From Anaerolineales bacterium UBA6055 (GTDB taxonomy: Bacteria; Chloroflexota; Anaerolineae; Aggregatilineales; Phototrophicaceae): a stretch of 64,000 nt of DNA. Position numbers and translations under genes: made by a program. The number at the start of each line of letters is the position of its first letter. The stretch's first letter is position 1. This document shows positions 53,901 through 62,217 of this stretch, one piece after another. The DNA is taken from positions 1 through 64,000 of the forward strand of contig DIYL01000016.1 in the NCBI GenBank assembly GCA_002428985.1. The letters are read 5' to 3'. Under the pieces are notes generated by a model. The model saw only the letters and a list, made by a program, of their open reading frames with translations, was not told where the DNA came from and did not search any database.

Positions 53901-56900
53901 ATTCATCGTGATATTACACCGGACAATATTGTCCTAAAAGAAGCGAGTGTTATTGGTCCTCTGGTCAAATATAACCCCATTTTGACGGACTTTAGTATTG
54001 CCCGTTATGCGCGGACAGAAGACTTATACGATGACGAGGGCGACACATCATTTGCCTATATCTCGCCAGAAGCCGCAAATGGCGAACGTACAGATATTCG
54101 AAGTGACATTTATGAGTTAGGTATCGTACTATTCGAGTTATTGTCGGGTGCACCTCCGTACGCACCATTCTCGGTGGCTGAGGCGATTCGTATGCATGCC
54201 CGTGAACCGATTCCGCGTGTGTCGGAACGTCGCCCGGGGATTCCACTTGATTTAGAAGCGGTTGTCAATAAAGCGCTTCAAAAGACATCAAACGATCGGT
54301 ATCAAACTGGTATCGACTTTGCCCGTGCCTTGCAACGTATTTTGCCAATCCTTGATGCAGATGCGGGTGATATGGAAAGTTTGAGTCTGGTTCAAGACGC
54401 TAATGTCACTCAGATTATGATCGATCCGTTGGCGCGTTATATGCCACTGCTAACGCATCCGCCTCGTCCAGAAGGTGAAGCGCTACATGATCGTCTTGTA
54501 ATGTATAGTGATCAATATCCAACTAAGATATTTGATCTTGATAAACCGATCTTTACCATTGGGCGTGGTGGTGACCAAGATATTGTTCTTGAAAGTAATA
54601 ATGTCTCACGTCGTCATGCACGGATTGAACGCAGTCCTGATAATGTATATCGGGTTGTGGATGTAGGGTCAGCAAATGGGTCGTGGCTCGGTAGTTATAA
54701 ACTAATTGAAAATGTCATCGAAATTTGGGATTTAGAAGAGACTGTGCGTATTGCCGATTATTGGTTACGCATCGAGAGTAAAGAGGATATCAACGGCTCG
54801 CTACTCCCAATTATTCCTGATCCGATGCCGGATGATCTTGAAAAAGAACTAGAACTTGAAGCACTAGGTCCACCTGTCATTAACCACCCTGCACCTGACC
54901 ATGACAAGATTCAGGTGACGACTAACACTAACAATCTAACTGTGCAAGCGGGATCATCGATCACACTATCAGTTGAAGTGGTCAATCTCAGCGATTTTGT
55001 GGATCACTTCGAGGTGCATGCTGTCGGTTTACCACCGGATTGGGTGACACAGCCGACTATTGATCTTGATTTGCTACCAAACGAACGTGAAACAACGTCA
55101 ATTACGTTCCACCCACCGCGTACCAGTACCAGTAGCGAAGGGCATCATGCGTTTGAAGTTCGGGTTACAGCTGAGGCAAAACAAATCAGTGCAGTACGGA
55201 CGCAATGTTCGCTGACGATTCTGCCATTCCATAGTTTTACAACAACACTTTACCCGGATCGTATTCGCAACAAAGGTAAAGTCGAATTACAGATTCATAA
55301 TACAAGTAATACATTTGGCACATATACTATTGACGCCAGAGATCGTGAAGCAGAATTGCGCTTTAACCTTGAAGGTGTCCAATATCAATTGCCTCCGGGA
55401 TATACCGAAAGTATTATCCTTGATGTTAACCCGCAAAGACGACACATCTTTGGGCGCGAGAAAAACTTCACGTACGAAATATTGACGACACCTGTACCAC
55501 CGGAAGTTGCCGGAGGCACACAGACCCAACGTGGCGACTTAACCTTATACCCACGTTTACGGTTATGGTACTTTGTTCCGTTAATTTTCTTATTGATCTG
55601 CCTCTTGATTGCAGGTGGTGTATTCGCATTTTCGCGCGGTCAACAAGCTATTGCATGGGTTACCGAAACCTCTGAGGCTGGCGCTACACAAATGGCAGGA
55701 ACAATGACAGCCGAAGCCGGAGCCGATGATGATGGCGATGGATTGAGTAATAGTTTTGAAGCAACCTTGCAGACCTTCCCTGACTTAGCTGATACCGATG
55801 AAGATGGGTTAACCGATAGTCAGGAAATCCGTATTTGGAATACCGATCCACTCAACCGCGATACAGATAATGATACCCTTAGCGATGGGGATGAGGTCAA
55901 TATTTATGGTACAAGCCCGACATTGGAAGATACCGATGGGGATGGCATCATAGACTCACAAGATTTGTTCCCCGGTAGCGCTGCCACGCCGACAATCACA
56001 CCGTTCCCAACATTAGAAGGGGGCGACATCTGCCCGAATTCACCGATTCCATCACAGATGGCGGTGGGCATCACGGGGCAAGTTGAAGCTGGCGGTGTTG
56101 CAAATCGTCTACGCAGCGATCCGAACACAGCCGCCGATATTCTCGACTTTATGCAACCAGGTGTGACCTTCCAAGTGATTGGTGGTCCAACATGTGACCC
56201 TGAAACGTTAATTCGCTTCTGGCAGGTTGATTACAACGGAGTACAGGGCTGGACAGCAGAAGGTGAAGGCGAGGAATATTATATTATTCCAGCTGAAGGT
56301 GGCGATACCACGACCGATTCACCAACAACAGATACAAGTACAGGCACGGGGGATACATCCGCATCGGCGGGCGGTAGTAATGCACCGACTACAGCCGACT
56401 TAAATGCGAGTACTGCGGAAGAAACGGTTGCAGTTGCTAACACGCTCGCCGAACTCCCTGCCACAGGGACTGTTGGGGTTGCTCGTGAAAACATCGGCAT
56501 TCAACTTCTAGCAAATGTTGAAAGTCGATTAATGTCAAATGCGGTTGATGGTATCGCACCACTCGATATGGGGTGGGCAAAGTTGCAAGTGAGTTGGCGT
56601 GCGCTTCAGCCGAATGCCGTTGAGGTTACCTCAGAATTACTCACGTTGCAATCACACATCAACTTGCTTGACCGCAATGGCTACGACATCTTGATTAGTA
56701 TTGTAAAAGCACCAAATTGGGCGCGGGAAACAGAAGTTGAAGACGGTCCACCTGCAAATTTGGACGATTTTAATGCGTTTATCAATACGGTACTTCAATT
56801 ATCGGGTCCACAAATTGACGCAATCGAAGTCTGGAACGAACCAAACCTCTTACGCGAATGGAACACAGATAATTATGCGTTTACCGGCTCTGGATATATG

Positions 56901-57503
56901 CAGTTGTTTGATAGTGCCTATAACACGATTCGAGCGTATTCCGAAGACATCGTGATTGTGACTGCTGGACTTGCACCGACGGGTGACTCGGCTGTTTCCG
57001 TACAAGATCGACGATACCTGCGCCAGATGTATAATGCTGGTCTGGCTAATTATGATAATGTGGCGATTGGTGTTCATCCCTATGGTTGGGCGAATTCACC
57101 TAACGAAATCTGTTGTACAGGTGGCAGTTGGGCAGATCAACCACAGTTCTTTTTCTTGAATACAATCGCAACTTATAATGCAATTGCCGAGAATTATGGA
57201 CACCAAACAGAGTTATGGATAACTGAATTTGGTTGGTCAACATGGAATGATCTTCCGTACGATCCACCTGAAGCTTGGATGGAATTTTTGACCACGTCGC
57301 AACAAGTTGATTACACCATTCGTGCCTTTGAAATTGGAAGTGCGCTGGATTATGTCGGGCCGATGTTCCTGTGGAATTTCAACTTTGCAAATGAATTTAC
57401 GCTCAATAATCGTGATGAGATGGCGGGTTATAGTCTAGTCATCTCCGATGAGGAATTCAACTTCCAACCGCGTGCACTGTATACAGCGTTGTTAACCAGT
57501 TAA
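50925..57503 (+). CDS. Giant transmembrane Ser/Thr kinase - FHA - pseudokinase - FHA - glycoside hydrolase protein (2192 aa)
   Basis: Residues ~16-285 are a complete kinase (Gly loop LGQGGMAAVYE, K43, E62, HRDVKPDN with D141/K143/N146, DFG from D167). FHA domains lie at ~358-410 (TIGRAARQD, VSREHAV), ~610-660 (TIGRAPVND, VSSFHARI), ~765-820 (TIGRGSNQD, VSRQHMV) and ~1210-1265 (TIGRGGDQD, VSRRHARI). A second kinase fold at ~859-1140 is degenerate: Lys replaced in VSLRIL, HRDITPDN, DFS. An Ig-like region (~1325-1540) precedes one membrane span (~1549-1571). Outside are D-x-D-x-D-G calcium repeats (~1600-1684), an SH3b-like domain (~1715-1790), a Ser/Thr linker and a clan-A-type glycosidase domain (~1840-2192) with E1972 in VWNEPN and E2101 in WITEFGW. 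The inferred role is coupling glycan contact to phosphorylation. A terminator follows. Confidence 0.9.
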   Translation: MPDNNLIGKTIDHFRIERFLGQGGMAAVYEVTDLRLQRQVAMKVMHSHLASQESFRERFLNEAQAAASLDHPNIVRVNTFTKDTDNLYLVMELITGGNLRQYIKQLHQQGKFIDYPEAIEIVRQLAGALHYAHGRRMVHRDVKPDNVMLKPLQHEEGGLNYRPVLTDFGLARLTVAGEDEATAEQPIGTYPYMSPEQINAEVVDARTDIYALGIMLYELSVGRLPYNPKTIAEAARMHGRDPLPLPTELRRGFPIRLEEIIVKALEKDRENRYDSAAQMAKSLTTVTQEKKSQTVEMSRSALFNYMDQYDTDVQTAVREEPIDPKPPEPVPERKKRDKEYDCLYFTNGDDGFIHRLVRERTTIGRAARQDVALESDWVSREHAVLERKPNGKFYLLDVSESNGIWSESYKLRRDTPVILQPNAVFRIGDYWMHFLPRDIADEDTSPPAPNNGATSDEPVVEPDLSFIDDPEYSTDAGDSAVPSSIASDPSQSLTDDELPQPIPVDEQEYEAETLEQINAAQLRATVEQERKMREIRDGVRQQEAKLEQTIVGEEADGEGAIDTQLLGIVPLYEMPRDEPPELKPFQFGFDRLVVFHKEEPPRLILLEEATYTIGRAPVNDLIFNSPHVSSFHARIEQETGFYYITDLESMNGTWFENERLSANQPTRLSASKVIRIGDYWLTFEGRRDVTTELRPRDDFDDTMIQVQDDTADDSIDTAVMVRALEEEMPYYSQPPLNNELREKDRLVFYSEDHPLKIEPISKELMTIGRGSNQDIRLDGKRVSRQHMVLEIRRNGNLYLRDVGNDNTGSTNNTWIEDIKLVPDTDVIWGQNEIVRIGNYWMKFEAGVKLLETGGLQDERGLIGKTIGTYQVDRFVGRSHISSVYKATDLQLQREVSLRILDPLLAQDSGQRQRFLEEARILSRLDHPNVVKVMSYNRADNEVFMVQELITGGSLRRLLESYTVNDNQMDLRDAVDLVVQMANGLHYAHQQGLIHRDITPDNIVLKEASVIGPLVKYNPILTDFSIARYARTEDLYDDEGDTSFAYISPEAANGERTDIRSDIYELGIVLFELLSGAPPYAPFSVAEAIRMHAREPIPRVSERRPGIPLDLEAVVNKALQKTSNDRYQTGIDFARALQRILPILDADAGDMESLSLVQDANVTQIMIDPLARYMPLLTHPPRPEGEALHDRLVMYSDQYPTKIFDLDKPIFTIGRGGDQDIVLESNNVSRRHARIERSPDNVYRVVDVGSANGSWLGSYKLIENVIEIWDLEETVRIADYWLRIESKEDINGSLLPIIPDPMPDDLEKELELEALGPPVINHPAPDHDKIQVTTNTNNLTVQAGSSITLSVEVVNLSDFVDHFEVHAVGLPPDWVTQPTIDLDLLPNERETTSITFHPPRTSTSSEGHHAFEVRVTAEAKQISAVRTQCSLTILPFHSFTTTLYPDRIRNKGKVELQIHNTSNTFGTYTIDARDREAELRFNLEGVQYQLPPGYTESIILDVNPQRRHIFGREKNFTYEILTTPVPPEVAGGTQTQRGDLTLYPRLRLWYFVPLIFLLICLLIAGGVFAFSRGQQAIAWVTETSEAGATQMAGTMTAEAGADDDGDGLSNSFEATLQTFPDLADTDEDGLTDSQEIRIWNTDPLNRDTDNDTLSDGDEVNIYGTSPTLEDTDGDGIIDSQDLFPGSAATPTITPFPTLEGGDICPNSPIPSQMAVGITGQVEAGGVANRLRSDPNTAADILDFMQPGVTFQVIGGPTCDPETLIRFWQVDYNGVQGWTAEGEGEEYYIIPAEGGDTTTDSPTTDTSTGTGDTSASAGGSNAPTTADLNASTAEETVAVANTLAELPATGTVGVARENIGIQLLANVESRLMSNAVDGIAPLDMGWAKLQVSWRALQPNAVEVTSELLTLQSHINLLDRNGYDILISIVKAPNWARETEVEDGPPANLDDFNAFINTVLQLSGPQIDAIEVWNEPNLLREWNTDNYAFTGSGYMQLFDSAYNTIRAYSEDIVIVTAGLAPTGDSAVSVQDRRYLRQMYNAGLANYDNVAIGVHPYGWANSPNEICCTGGSWADQPQFFFLNTIATYNAIAENYGHQTELWITEFGWSTWNDLPYDPPEAWMEFLTTSQQVDYTIRAFEIGSALDYVGPMFLWNFNFANEFTLNNRDEMAGYSLVISDEEFNFQPRALYTALLTS

Positions 57504-57528
57504 AAATGACTCAATAAGTTGTCAAATA

Positions 57529-57565
57529 AACCTATTCAAATCTGCTGAATAGGTTTTTTGTTTTA
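57529..57565 (+). terminator. Rho-independent terminator after the giant kinase gene
   Basis: AAACCTATTCA (57529-57539) pairs perfectly with TGAATAGGTTT (57547-57557) around AATCTGC, followed by TTTGTTTT. Confidence 0.9.
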
Positions 57566-57599
57566 CAAATTCTCTACTAATATTAGAAAGGTACACCTA

Positions 57600-57866
57600 A
57601 TGTTTTCACGAGAACAAATAGCTGCTTATATCTACTTGCTAGAGGGTGAATCTTCATATCTTTTCAGTAGTGAGGTTATTAGCAAGCAGATGGCGTATGA
57701 AACGTTAAAAGAGTGGACAGATGAGGATTATGGTTATGATACTGAGGCTTGGGAAGAATACTTCTCCAGATTTGACTTAGATAGTATTGACCAAATGATG
57801 ATCGCATTTAAGGGCAGAACAAGGAGAATAGAAGAGCAAAACAATCAATCTGATAAAGAGATCTAA
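57600..57866 (+). CDS. Small hypothetical acidic protein, 88 aa
   Basis: The ATG at 57600 (MFSREQIAAYIYLLEGESSY) follows GAAAGG; the frame is open upstream through the terminator region but that part is unlikely to be used. The product is acidic and helical with a D-E-D-Y-G-Y-D-T-E-A-W centre and no signal peptide. I do not recognise a family. It stands between the terminator of the giant gene and a convergent unknown gene. The region is AT-rich. Confidence 0.6.
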   Translation: MFSREQIAAYIYLLEGESSYLFSSEVISKQMAYETLKEWTDEDYGYDTEAWEEYFSRFDLDSIDQMMIAFKGRTRRIEEQNNQSDKEI

Positions 57867-57931
57867 AACGATAATAAATATACGATACAGTATGTTGTCA
57901 AAATAAATGGGATAAAGCTATTCATCACTCT

Positions 57932-58402
57932 TTATATTTTAGGCAAATCATTGAATTCGTGATATATAGTGATTTCGGGAAAACCTTCCCACAACGGGTC
58001 ATCCTTTAGAAGTTTAAGTTTGTTTTCGGAATAAAGTAAAATTACATCATAATCTGCGGTAACATAGGCACATGTTGTTTCATGTAAACTCAAATATTGA
58101 AGTAGAGCATGAACCAATTCTTCTCTCATCTTATATAGATGAGCAAACTTATCAATATCAATGCTTATCTTAACTCCATTAGAAATATTTAGTTTACTTT
58201 TTATTGTATTTTCTCTATCTGAATCTAAATGCCAAGCGGTCAGGATGACATTTTCTAATCCATTAGTAGTAAACATCTCTCTTGCAGGGTTGTCTATTCG
58301 TTCAATAGTGTATTCTTCATGCTTTAGATATTGAATAAACGCCTTTAAGACATCAACTTGACTTTTTTCTGTAGCAATATATATAGCATCTGAAAATGAC
58401 AT
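57932..58402 (-). CDS. Hypothetical protein, 156 aa
   Basis: The product (MSFSDAIYIATEKSQVDVLK start) has a helix pair, a central FTTNGLENVILTAWHLDSD segment with beta character, and the end CAYVTADYDVILLYSENKL, followed by an acidic P-x-W-E-G-F tail. The layout, with a 'TADYDVILLY' strand near the end, resembles small SitI3-like immunity proteins, but this is a by-eye impression. There is no signal peptide. It is in AT-rich DNA and convergent with the 57600 gene. An AGTACAAA sequence precedes the ATG; no strong ribosome site. Confidence 0.55.
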   Translation of the reverse strand: MSFSDAIYIATEKSQVDVLKAFIQYLKHEEYTIERIDNPAREMFTTNGLENVILTAWHLDSDRENTIKSKLNISNGVKISIDIDKFAHLYKMREELVHALLQYLSLHETTCAYVTADYDVILLYSENKLKLLKDDPLWEGFPEITIYHEFNDLPKI

Positions 58403-58641
58403 TTTGTACTCCCATACTTACAACTATTCAGCCTATAACGATCTTCTGATGATTACAATCCTGTCCATGTAATAGATAGTTTGATTGATGTATATTCCAT
58501 TATCACCTGCTTGTTATTAGTTGGATATTTTCGAACTGAATTTGGGATCTACACATAAGGCGTATTTAATTCCAGAAAGTAGAAATGAGTACGATCACTT
58601 ATCTTGTATACTTGGAATTAAAATTAATAGAGGAATAAATT

Positions 58642-59115
58642 ATGGCAAATTCAATTGATATTACGAATGTTGTTCGGGGTTTTCGGTTTGTTCTGGTCGA
58701 GACATTTGAAGAAGTACAGGGTGCCTATCTCGACAAAGGTACATCTTTATTTGAGACACTTGAGCAAATTACAGCCGAGCAAGCATCACAACCGATGGGC
58801 AACTGTGCGACGATTGCCGCACATGTCGAACATGTTCATTATTATTTAAAGGTGCTGGAAGATCGTATGCTAGGTAATGATCTCAGCTATGTGAATTGGG
58901 ACACCATCTGGGAAACAGTGAGTACAGTTGATGCTACAGAATGGGATGAGATGAAATCGAAACTCAAAACCACTTATGATCGCATCAAAGCATATCTTGA
59001 TAATGCCGATACATGGAAAGGTGAACACGAATTATCATCTATGCTAGGTATCATCGTCCACACTGCTCATCATCTGGGCGAAATCCGTCAAATGATGTGT
59101 CATTTGAAAGGGTAG
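58642..59115 (+). CDS. DinB-like protein
   Basis: 157 residues with the four-helix DinB layout: GFRFVLVETFEEVQGAYLDKG, then ATIAAHVEHVHYYLKVLEDRM with the first His group, a middle W-D-x-x-W-E segment, and the end SMLGIIVHTAHHLGEIRQMM with the remaining histidines. The H-x-x-H-H-x-G-E/Q-I-R-Q motif is typical of DinB_2-type members. An AGAGGAATAAATT site precedes the ATG. Only 4 bp separate it from the sialidase-like gene, so it heads a four-gene unit ending with the nitrilase. Why a thiol-transferase-like protein is in this operon is unclear. Confidence 0.85.
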   Translation: MANSIDITNVVRGFRFVLVETFEEVQGAYLDKGTSLFETLEQITAEQASQPMGNCATIAAHVEHVHYYLKVLEDRMLGNDLSYVNWDTIWETVSTVDATEWDEMKSKLKTTYDRIKAYLDNADTWKGEHELSSMLGIIVHTAHHLGEIRQMMCHLKG

Positions 59116-59119
59116 TACG

Positions 59120-60199
59120 ATGCAACAGGTTACAATCTATCGCGAAGATAGACGTTTTGCTGGTTGGCCTGCAAATTACGGCATCTGGCATTGGGGCGAC
59201 GAAATTCTAGTTGGGTACACTGTGGGGTATTTTGATCCAACCGCAGGATTTCATGCTAGTGATTCATCACGACCGTTTATCAATGTACAGTCGCGTAGCC
59301 TCGATCGCGGTATGACATGGCAACAAGAAGCGTTTCTTGGCAATCAACCCGCAGGCTATGGTTTTTCAGCGGATGAGCATATGATTCCTGACTTGCAACT
59401 GGGGCAATTACCTGACCTTGATACCTACCTCAAACAAAATAATGAACCGATTGATTTTCATCATCCACAATTTGCTCTGATGTGCTCTCGTACGGGACTC
59501 GAAAAAGGGACACGCGCATTTTTCCATTATTCGTATGATAAAGGCAAACATTGGAACGGAATATTTGCACTCCCCAATTTTGGGCAGACAGGCATCATGG
59601 CGCGTACAGACTACATTGTCTTGGATCAACATAGTCTATTGATGTTCCTCACTGCCAACAAAGCGAACGGACACGAGGGTAAGGTCATCTGTGTACGAAC
59701 CGACGACGGGGGTGTGACATGGCAAATGATTTCCGAAGTCGGCGATGAGCCTGCTGGTGAATATGATTATATGATTATGCCCGCAAGTCTCAAATTACCG
59801 GACGGGAAAATCTTGTGTTCTGTACGTTGCCATCAGGGTGAGGACAACTGGATTGATGTCTATCAGTCTGATGATAATGCGCATACATGGCGACATATTG
59901 CGCGTCCTGTGGAATTTGGCTATCACAGCAACCCGCCGACCCTTCATCGTTTATCTGATGGACGACTCGTCATGACCTATGGTAATCGTATTGCTCCATT
60001 TACTATCGAAGCGAAATTGAGTTCTGATAACGGGCAAACATGGGGTGACCCCATTATTCTAAGGTCGAATGCAGGTGATCATGATATTGGTTATCCACGC
60101 ACCGTTGTCTTGGCTGATGATACATTAGTCACAGCGTATTACATCAACGACGAGCCAACAGATGAGCGGTATATTGAAGCGTCAATTTTGAGTGTCTAG
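59120..60199 (+). CDS. Sialidase/BNR-repeat family protein
   Basis: A 359-residue six-bladed propeller with five Asp-box motifs (S-x-D-x-G-x-x-W): SLDRGMTW, SYDKGKHW, RTDDGGVTW, QSDDNAHTW and SSDNGQTW. The start has RRFAGWPANYGIW, which may supply the substrate Arg, and further Arg residues occur at VICVRTDDG and RLVMTYGNR. Family members include exo-sialidases and related glycosidases. There is no signal peptide, so a cytoplasmic role on imported sugars is likely. It sits between a DinB gene and a small unknown gene. Confidence 0.85.
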   Translation: MQQVTIYREDRRFAGWPANYGIWHWGDEILVGYTVGYFDPTAGFHASDSSRPFINVQSRSLDRGMTWQQEAFLGNQPAGYGFSADEHMIPDLQLGQLPDLDTYLKQNNEPIDFHHPQFALMCSRTGLEKGTRAFFHYSYDKGKHWNGIFALPNFGQTGIMARTDYIVLDQHSLLMFLTANKANGHEGKVICVRTDDGGVTWQMISEVGDEPAGEYDYMIMPASLKLPDGKILCSVRCHQGEDNWIDVYQSDDNAHTWRHIARPVEFGYHSNPPTLHRLSDGRLVMTYGNRIAPFTIEAKLSSDNGQTWGDPIILRSNAGDHDIGYPRTVVLADDTLVTAYYINDEPTDERYIEASILSV

Positions 60200-60252
60200 T
60201 TTTTGTGCCATAATAAGCTACATAAAATGACTACACCGGAAAATTAAACAAC

Positions 60253-60642
60253 ATGCCGATTGATGTAACATGGCACAGCCGAGACGACAAAATCCTGTTA
60301 TGGACAATTGGTGAAACATGGGAATTAGACGAATATTATCAGGCGTTTAATTTGACTAAGGTCATGCTAGAAGGCGTTGAACAACCTGCTTATGCGATTG
60401 TTGACGCGACGAGCCTAGTTCACCGCCCACGAGCAGGATTGATGGGGCATTTCCTCAAGGTTTTGCGTGATGTTGAACTTGAAATGCTAATTTATGTGCG
60501 TCGTAAGGATAGCCCACCGTTAGTACAAAAACTACTAGGTCTAGTCGTGCGCTCTCCATCAATTAAGGTGCGCCGTATCCACTTCACGCTGACTGTAGAT
60601 GACGCACTGATGCATATCTACCGCGCGGGAAGCTCAATATAG
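60253..60642 (+). CDS. Small STAS-like/unknown protein, 129 aa
   Basis: The product starts PIDVTWHSRDDKILLWTIGE, where a beta hairpin ends in a W-E-L-D-E-Y-Y helix. It continues AYAIVDATSLVHRPRAGLMG and VELEMLIYVRRKDSP, which gives an alternating beta-alpha pattern similar to SpoIIAA/STAS-like domains. There is no catalytic motif. It is followed 13 bp later by the nitrilase gene, after which a decayed copy of this same gene (61693-61840) can be traced, so it was once duplicated. Function is unknown. Confidence 0.65.
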   Translation: MPIDVTWHSRDDKILLWTIGETWELDEYYQAFNLTKVMLEGVEQPAYAIVDATSLVHRPRAGLMGHFLKVLRDVELEMLIYVRRKDSPPLVQKLLGLVVRSPSIKVRRIHFTLTVDDALMHIYRAGSSI

Positions 60643-60654
60643 GAGTATGCAATC

Positions 60655-61686
60655 ATGGGGCATAAGATCCGTGTTTCCGCGATACAAATGGATGCTTTTC
60701 CGGCAACCGTAAGCGAGCGCCTAGATCGTGCAGAGAATCTAGTGAGCGAAGCGGCTAGCAGTGGTGCAGAATTAATTGTCCTACCCGAGTTGTTCAATAC
60801 TGGCTACCAATATGATGATGCAAATTATAAATTGGCTGAACCCATTGATGGTCAAACGATGGGCTGGATGAATGAAACTGCCAAACGAAATCGGATTTAT
60901 CTGGCTGGATCGTTTTTATTACGCGATGGTTGTGAGATTTATAATACAGCATTTCTCGTCGCACCCGATGGAAACTACTGGCGGTATGATAAGCAATTTC
61001 CATGGTTTCATGAACGGGCATATTTTCGGGCAGGTGCGGCACCACAAGTCGCACAGACAGAATTAGGTGACATTGGGATGCTGATTTGCTGGGATGTTGC
61101 TCATCCGCACTTGTGGCAGACTTATGCAGGCAATGTTGATGCACTAATCATTATGAGTAGCCCACCTAAAATGTCTGATCCCGACTTGATATTCCCCGAC
61201 GGCAAGCGATTACCTCAACGTGATCTTGGCCCGTTGTATCGCTATCTCCACACGGATGAGGAATACTTCCCTAGTGGGGACATGGATGTGTTTGCAGATT
61301 GGATAGGGGTGCCTGTTATCGCCTCATCAGGTGCTGGCACGGTTAGACTCAAGATGCCACGCCCTTATCTGGCCATGCCGTTCTATAGTGCATTTCGCCC
61401 TGACCTATGGGGACGGTTCTACCAGTTTAAAGACATGTATTTGGAAGCGGGATTTGATAAGCAGACTAAAGTGATTGATGCAGACGGAAACGTGCTGAGT
61501 CGTGTTACTGCGGCTGGTGATGGAATCACGCTAGCACAAATAGATATATCTGATGAGAGACCGAAACCGAATATACCACCACCCAAAATGCGAACACAAT
61601 TGCCTGTTTATTTCTTTTCCGATGTGTTCTCTAATTGGGTTTATGCCAGTTACTATGACAAACATAAATCTCTAGAGTCAAGTTAG
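60655..61686 (+). CDS. Carbon-nitrogen hydrolase (nitrilase superfamily)
   Basis: A 343-residue enzyme with the complete Glu-Lys-Cys triad: IVLPELFNTGYQY (Glu), YDKQFPWFHERAYFRAG (Lys in the R-Y-D-K-Q motif) and IGMLICWDVAHPHLW (nucleophile Cys in L-I-C-W-D). The N-terminus KIRVSAIQMDAFPATVSERL is typical. Members hydrolyse amides or nitriles. The long insertion after the Cys (PDGKRLPQRDLGPLYRYLH) and the C-terminal extension are larger than in small amidases. It ends the DinB/sialidase-like operon. An AGGAGTATGCAATC site precedes the ATG. Confidence 0.9.
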   Translation: MGHKIRVSAIQMDAFPATVSERLDRAENLVSEAASSGAELIVLPELFNTGYQYDDANYKLAEPIDGQTMGWMNETAKRNRIYLAGSFLLRDGCEIYNTAFLVAPDGNYWRYDKQFPWFHERAYFRAGAAPQVAQTELGDIGMLICWDVAHPHLWQTYAGNVDALIIMSSPPKMSDPDLIFPDGKRLPQRDLGPLYRYLHTDEEYFPSGDMDVFADWIGVPVIASSGAGTVRLKMPRPYLAMPFYSAFRPDLWGRFYQFKDMYLEAGFDKQTKVIDADGNVLSRVTAAGDGITLAQIDISDERPKPNIPPPKMRTQLPVYFFSDVFSNWVYASYYDKHKSLESS

Positions 61687-61692
61687 CCGACT

Positions 61693-61840
61693 GACAGATG
61701 TAACATGGTACAACCACGATGATAAAAGTGGCTAACGAGATATATTAGATATTCCCTCAAAATCTTACATGATGCTGAATTAAAGGTATGTGTGTCTTAA
61801 TGTAAAAAGATTCCACTCGTTTGTACAAAATATGATTCAA
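61693..61840 (+). pseudogene. Decayed fragment of a second copy of the 129-aa gene
   Basis: GATGTAACATGGTACAACCA near 61698 parallels the start of the gene at 60253 (D-V-T-W-x-x-x-D-D-K), then reaches a stop. After a large deletion, TTCCCTCAAAATCTTACATG and TCGTTTGTACAAAATATG line up with 60450-60475 and 60519-60545 of the intact gene (the L-K-V-L-R-D-V-E-L and L-V-Q-K-L parts). Several stops and indels make it non-functional. It begins just after the nitrilase stop. Confidence 0.6.
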
Positions 61841-62217
61841 TGCTTATTGCCCGTTTTCTAGTGATTCATTTAAGGCAGTTTTATGTTGACTTATGTATTA
61901 ATCAGGATTGATATAAGATCTGTTATACTTTTCTTAATTAAATCTATTGTAAATCTAACAATTGCTAAACCGTATTGATTGCGCGAATCAGGTTACATAA
62001 TTAATCTATTTTATGAGTTTTATTTGATGACATAGAATCAAAAATTAATTAATTATGCCTGAGTTTGTATTGAATAAGCAAACTACTTCCGCTCATCATC
62101 GGCTTAATTGCTGTAAATTAAGTATTCACATGTTCATCATACACCGTTTAATTGTGGTTTGTATCTTTTGTATGTAACGTTCAAAATTTATTGAATATTT
62201 AAAACAGGAGATACAAA
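61841..62217 (+). promoter_or_regulatory. AT-rich leader region of the rhodopsin gene
   Basis: About 375 bp without a gene, strongly AT-rich. It must include the rhodopsin promoter. A TATACT-like word near 61923 follows a TTGATA word too closely (10 bp) to form a standard pair. AGGAG at 62207-62211 is the ribosome site for the GTG at 62218. No strong hairpin was recognised. Confidence 0.4.
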
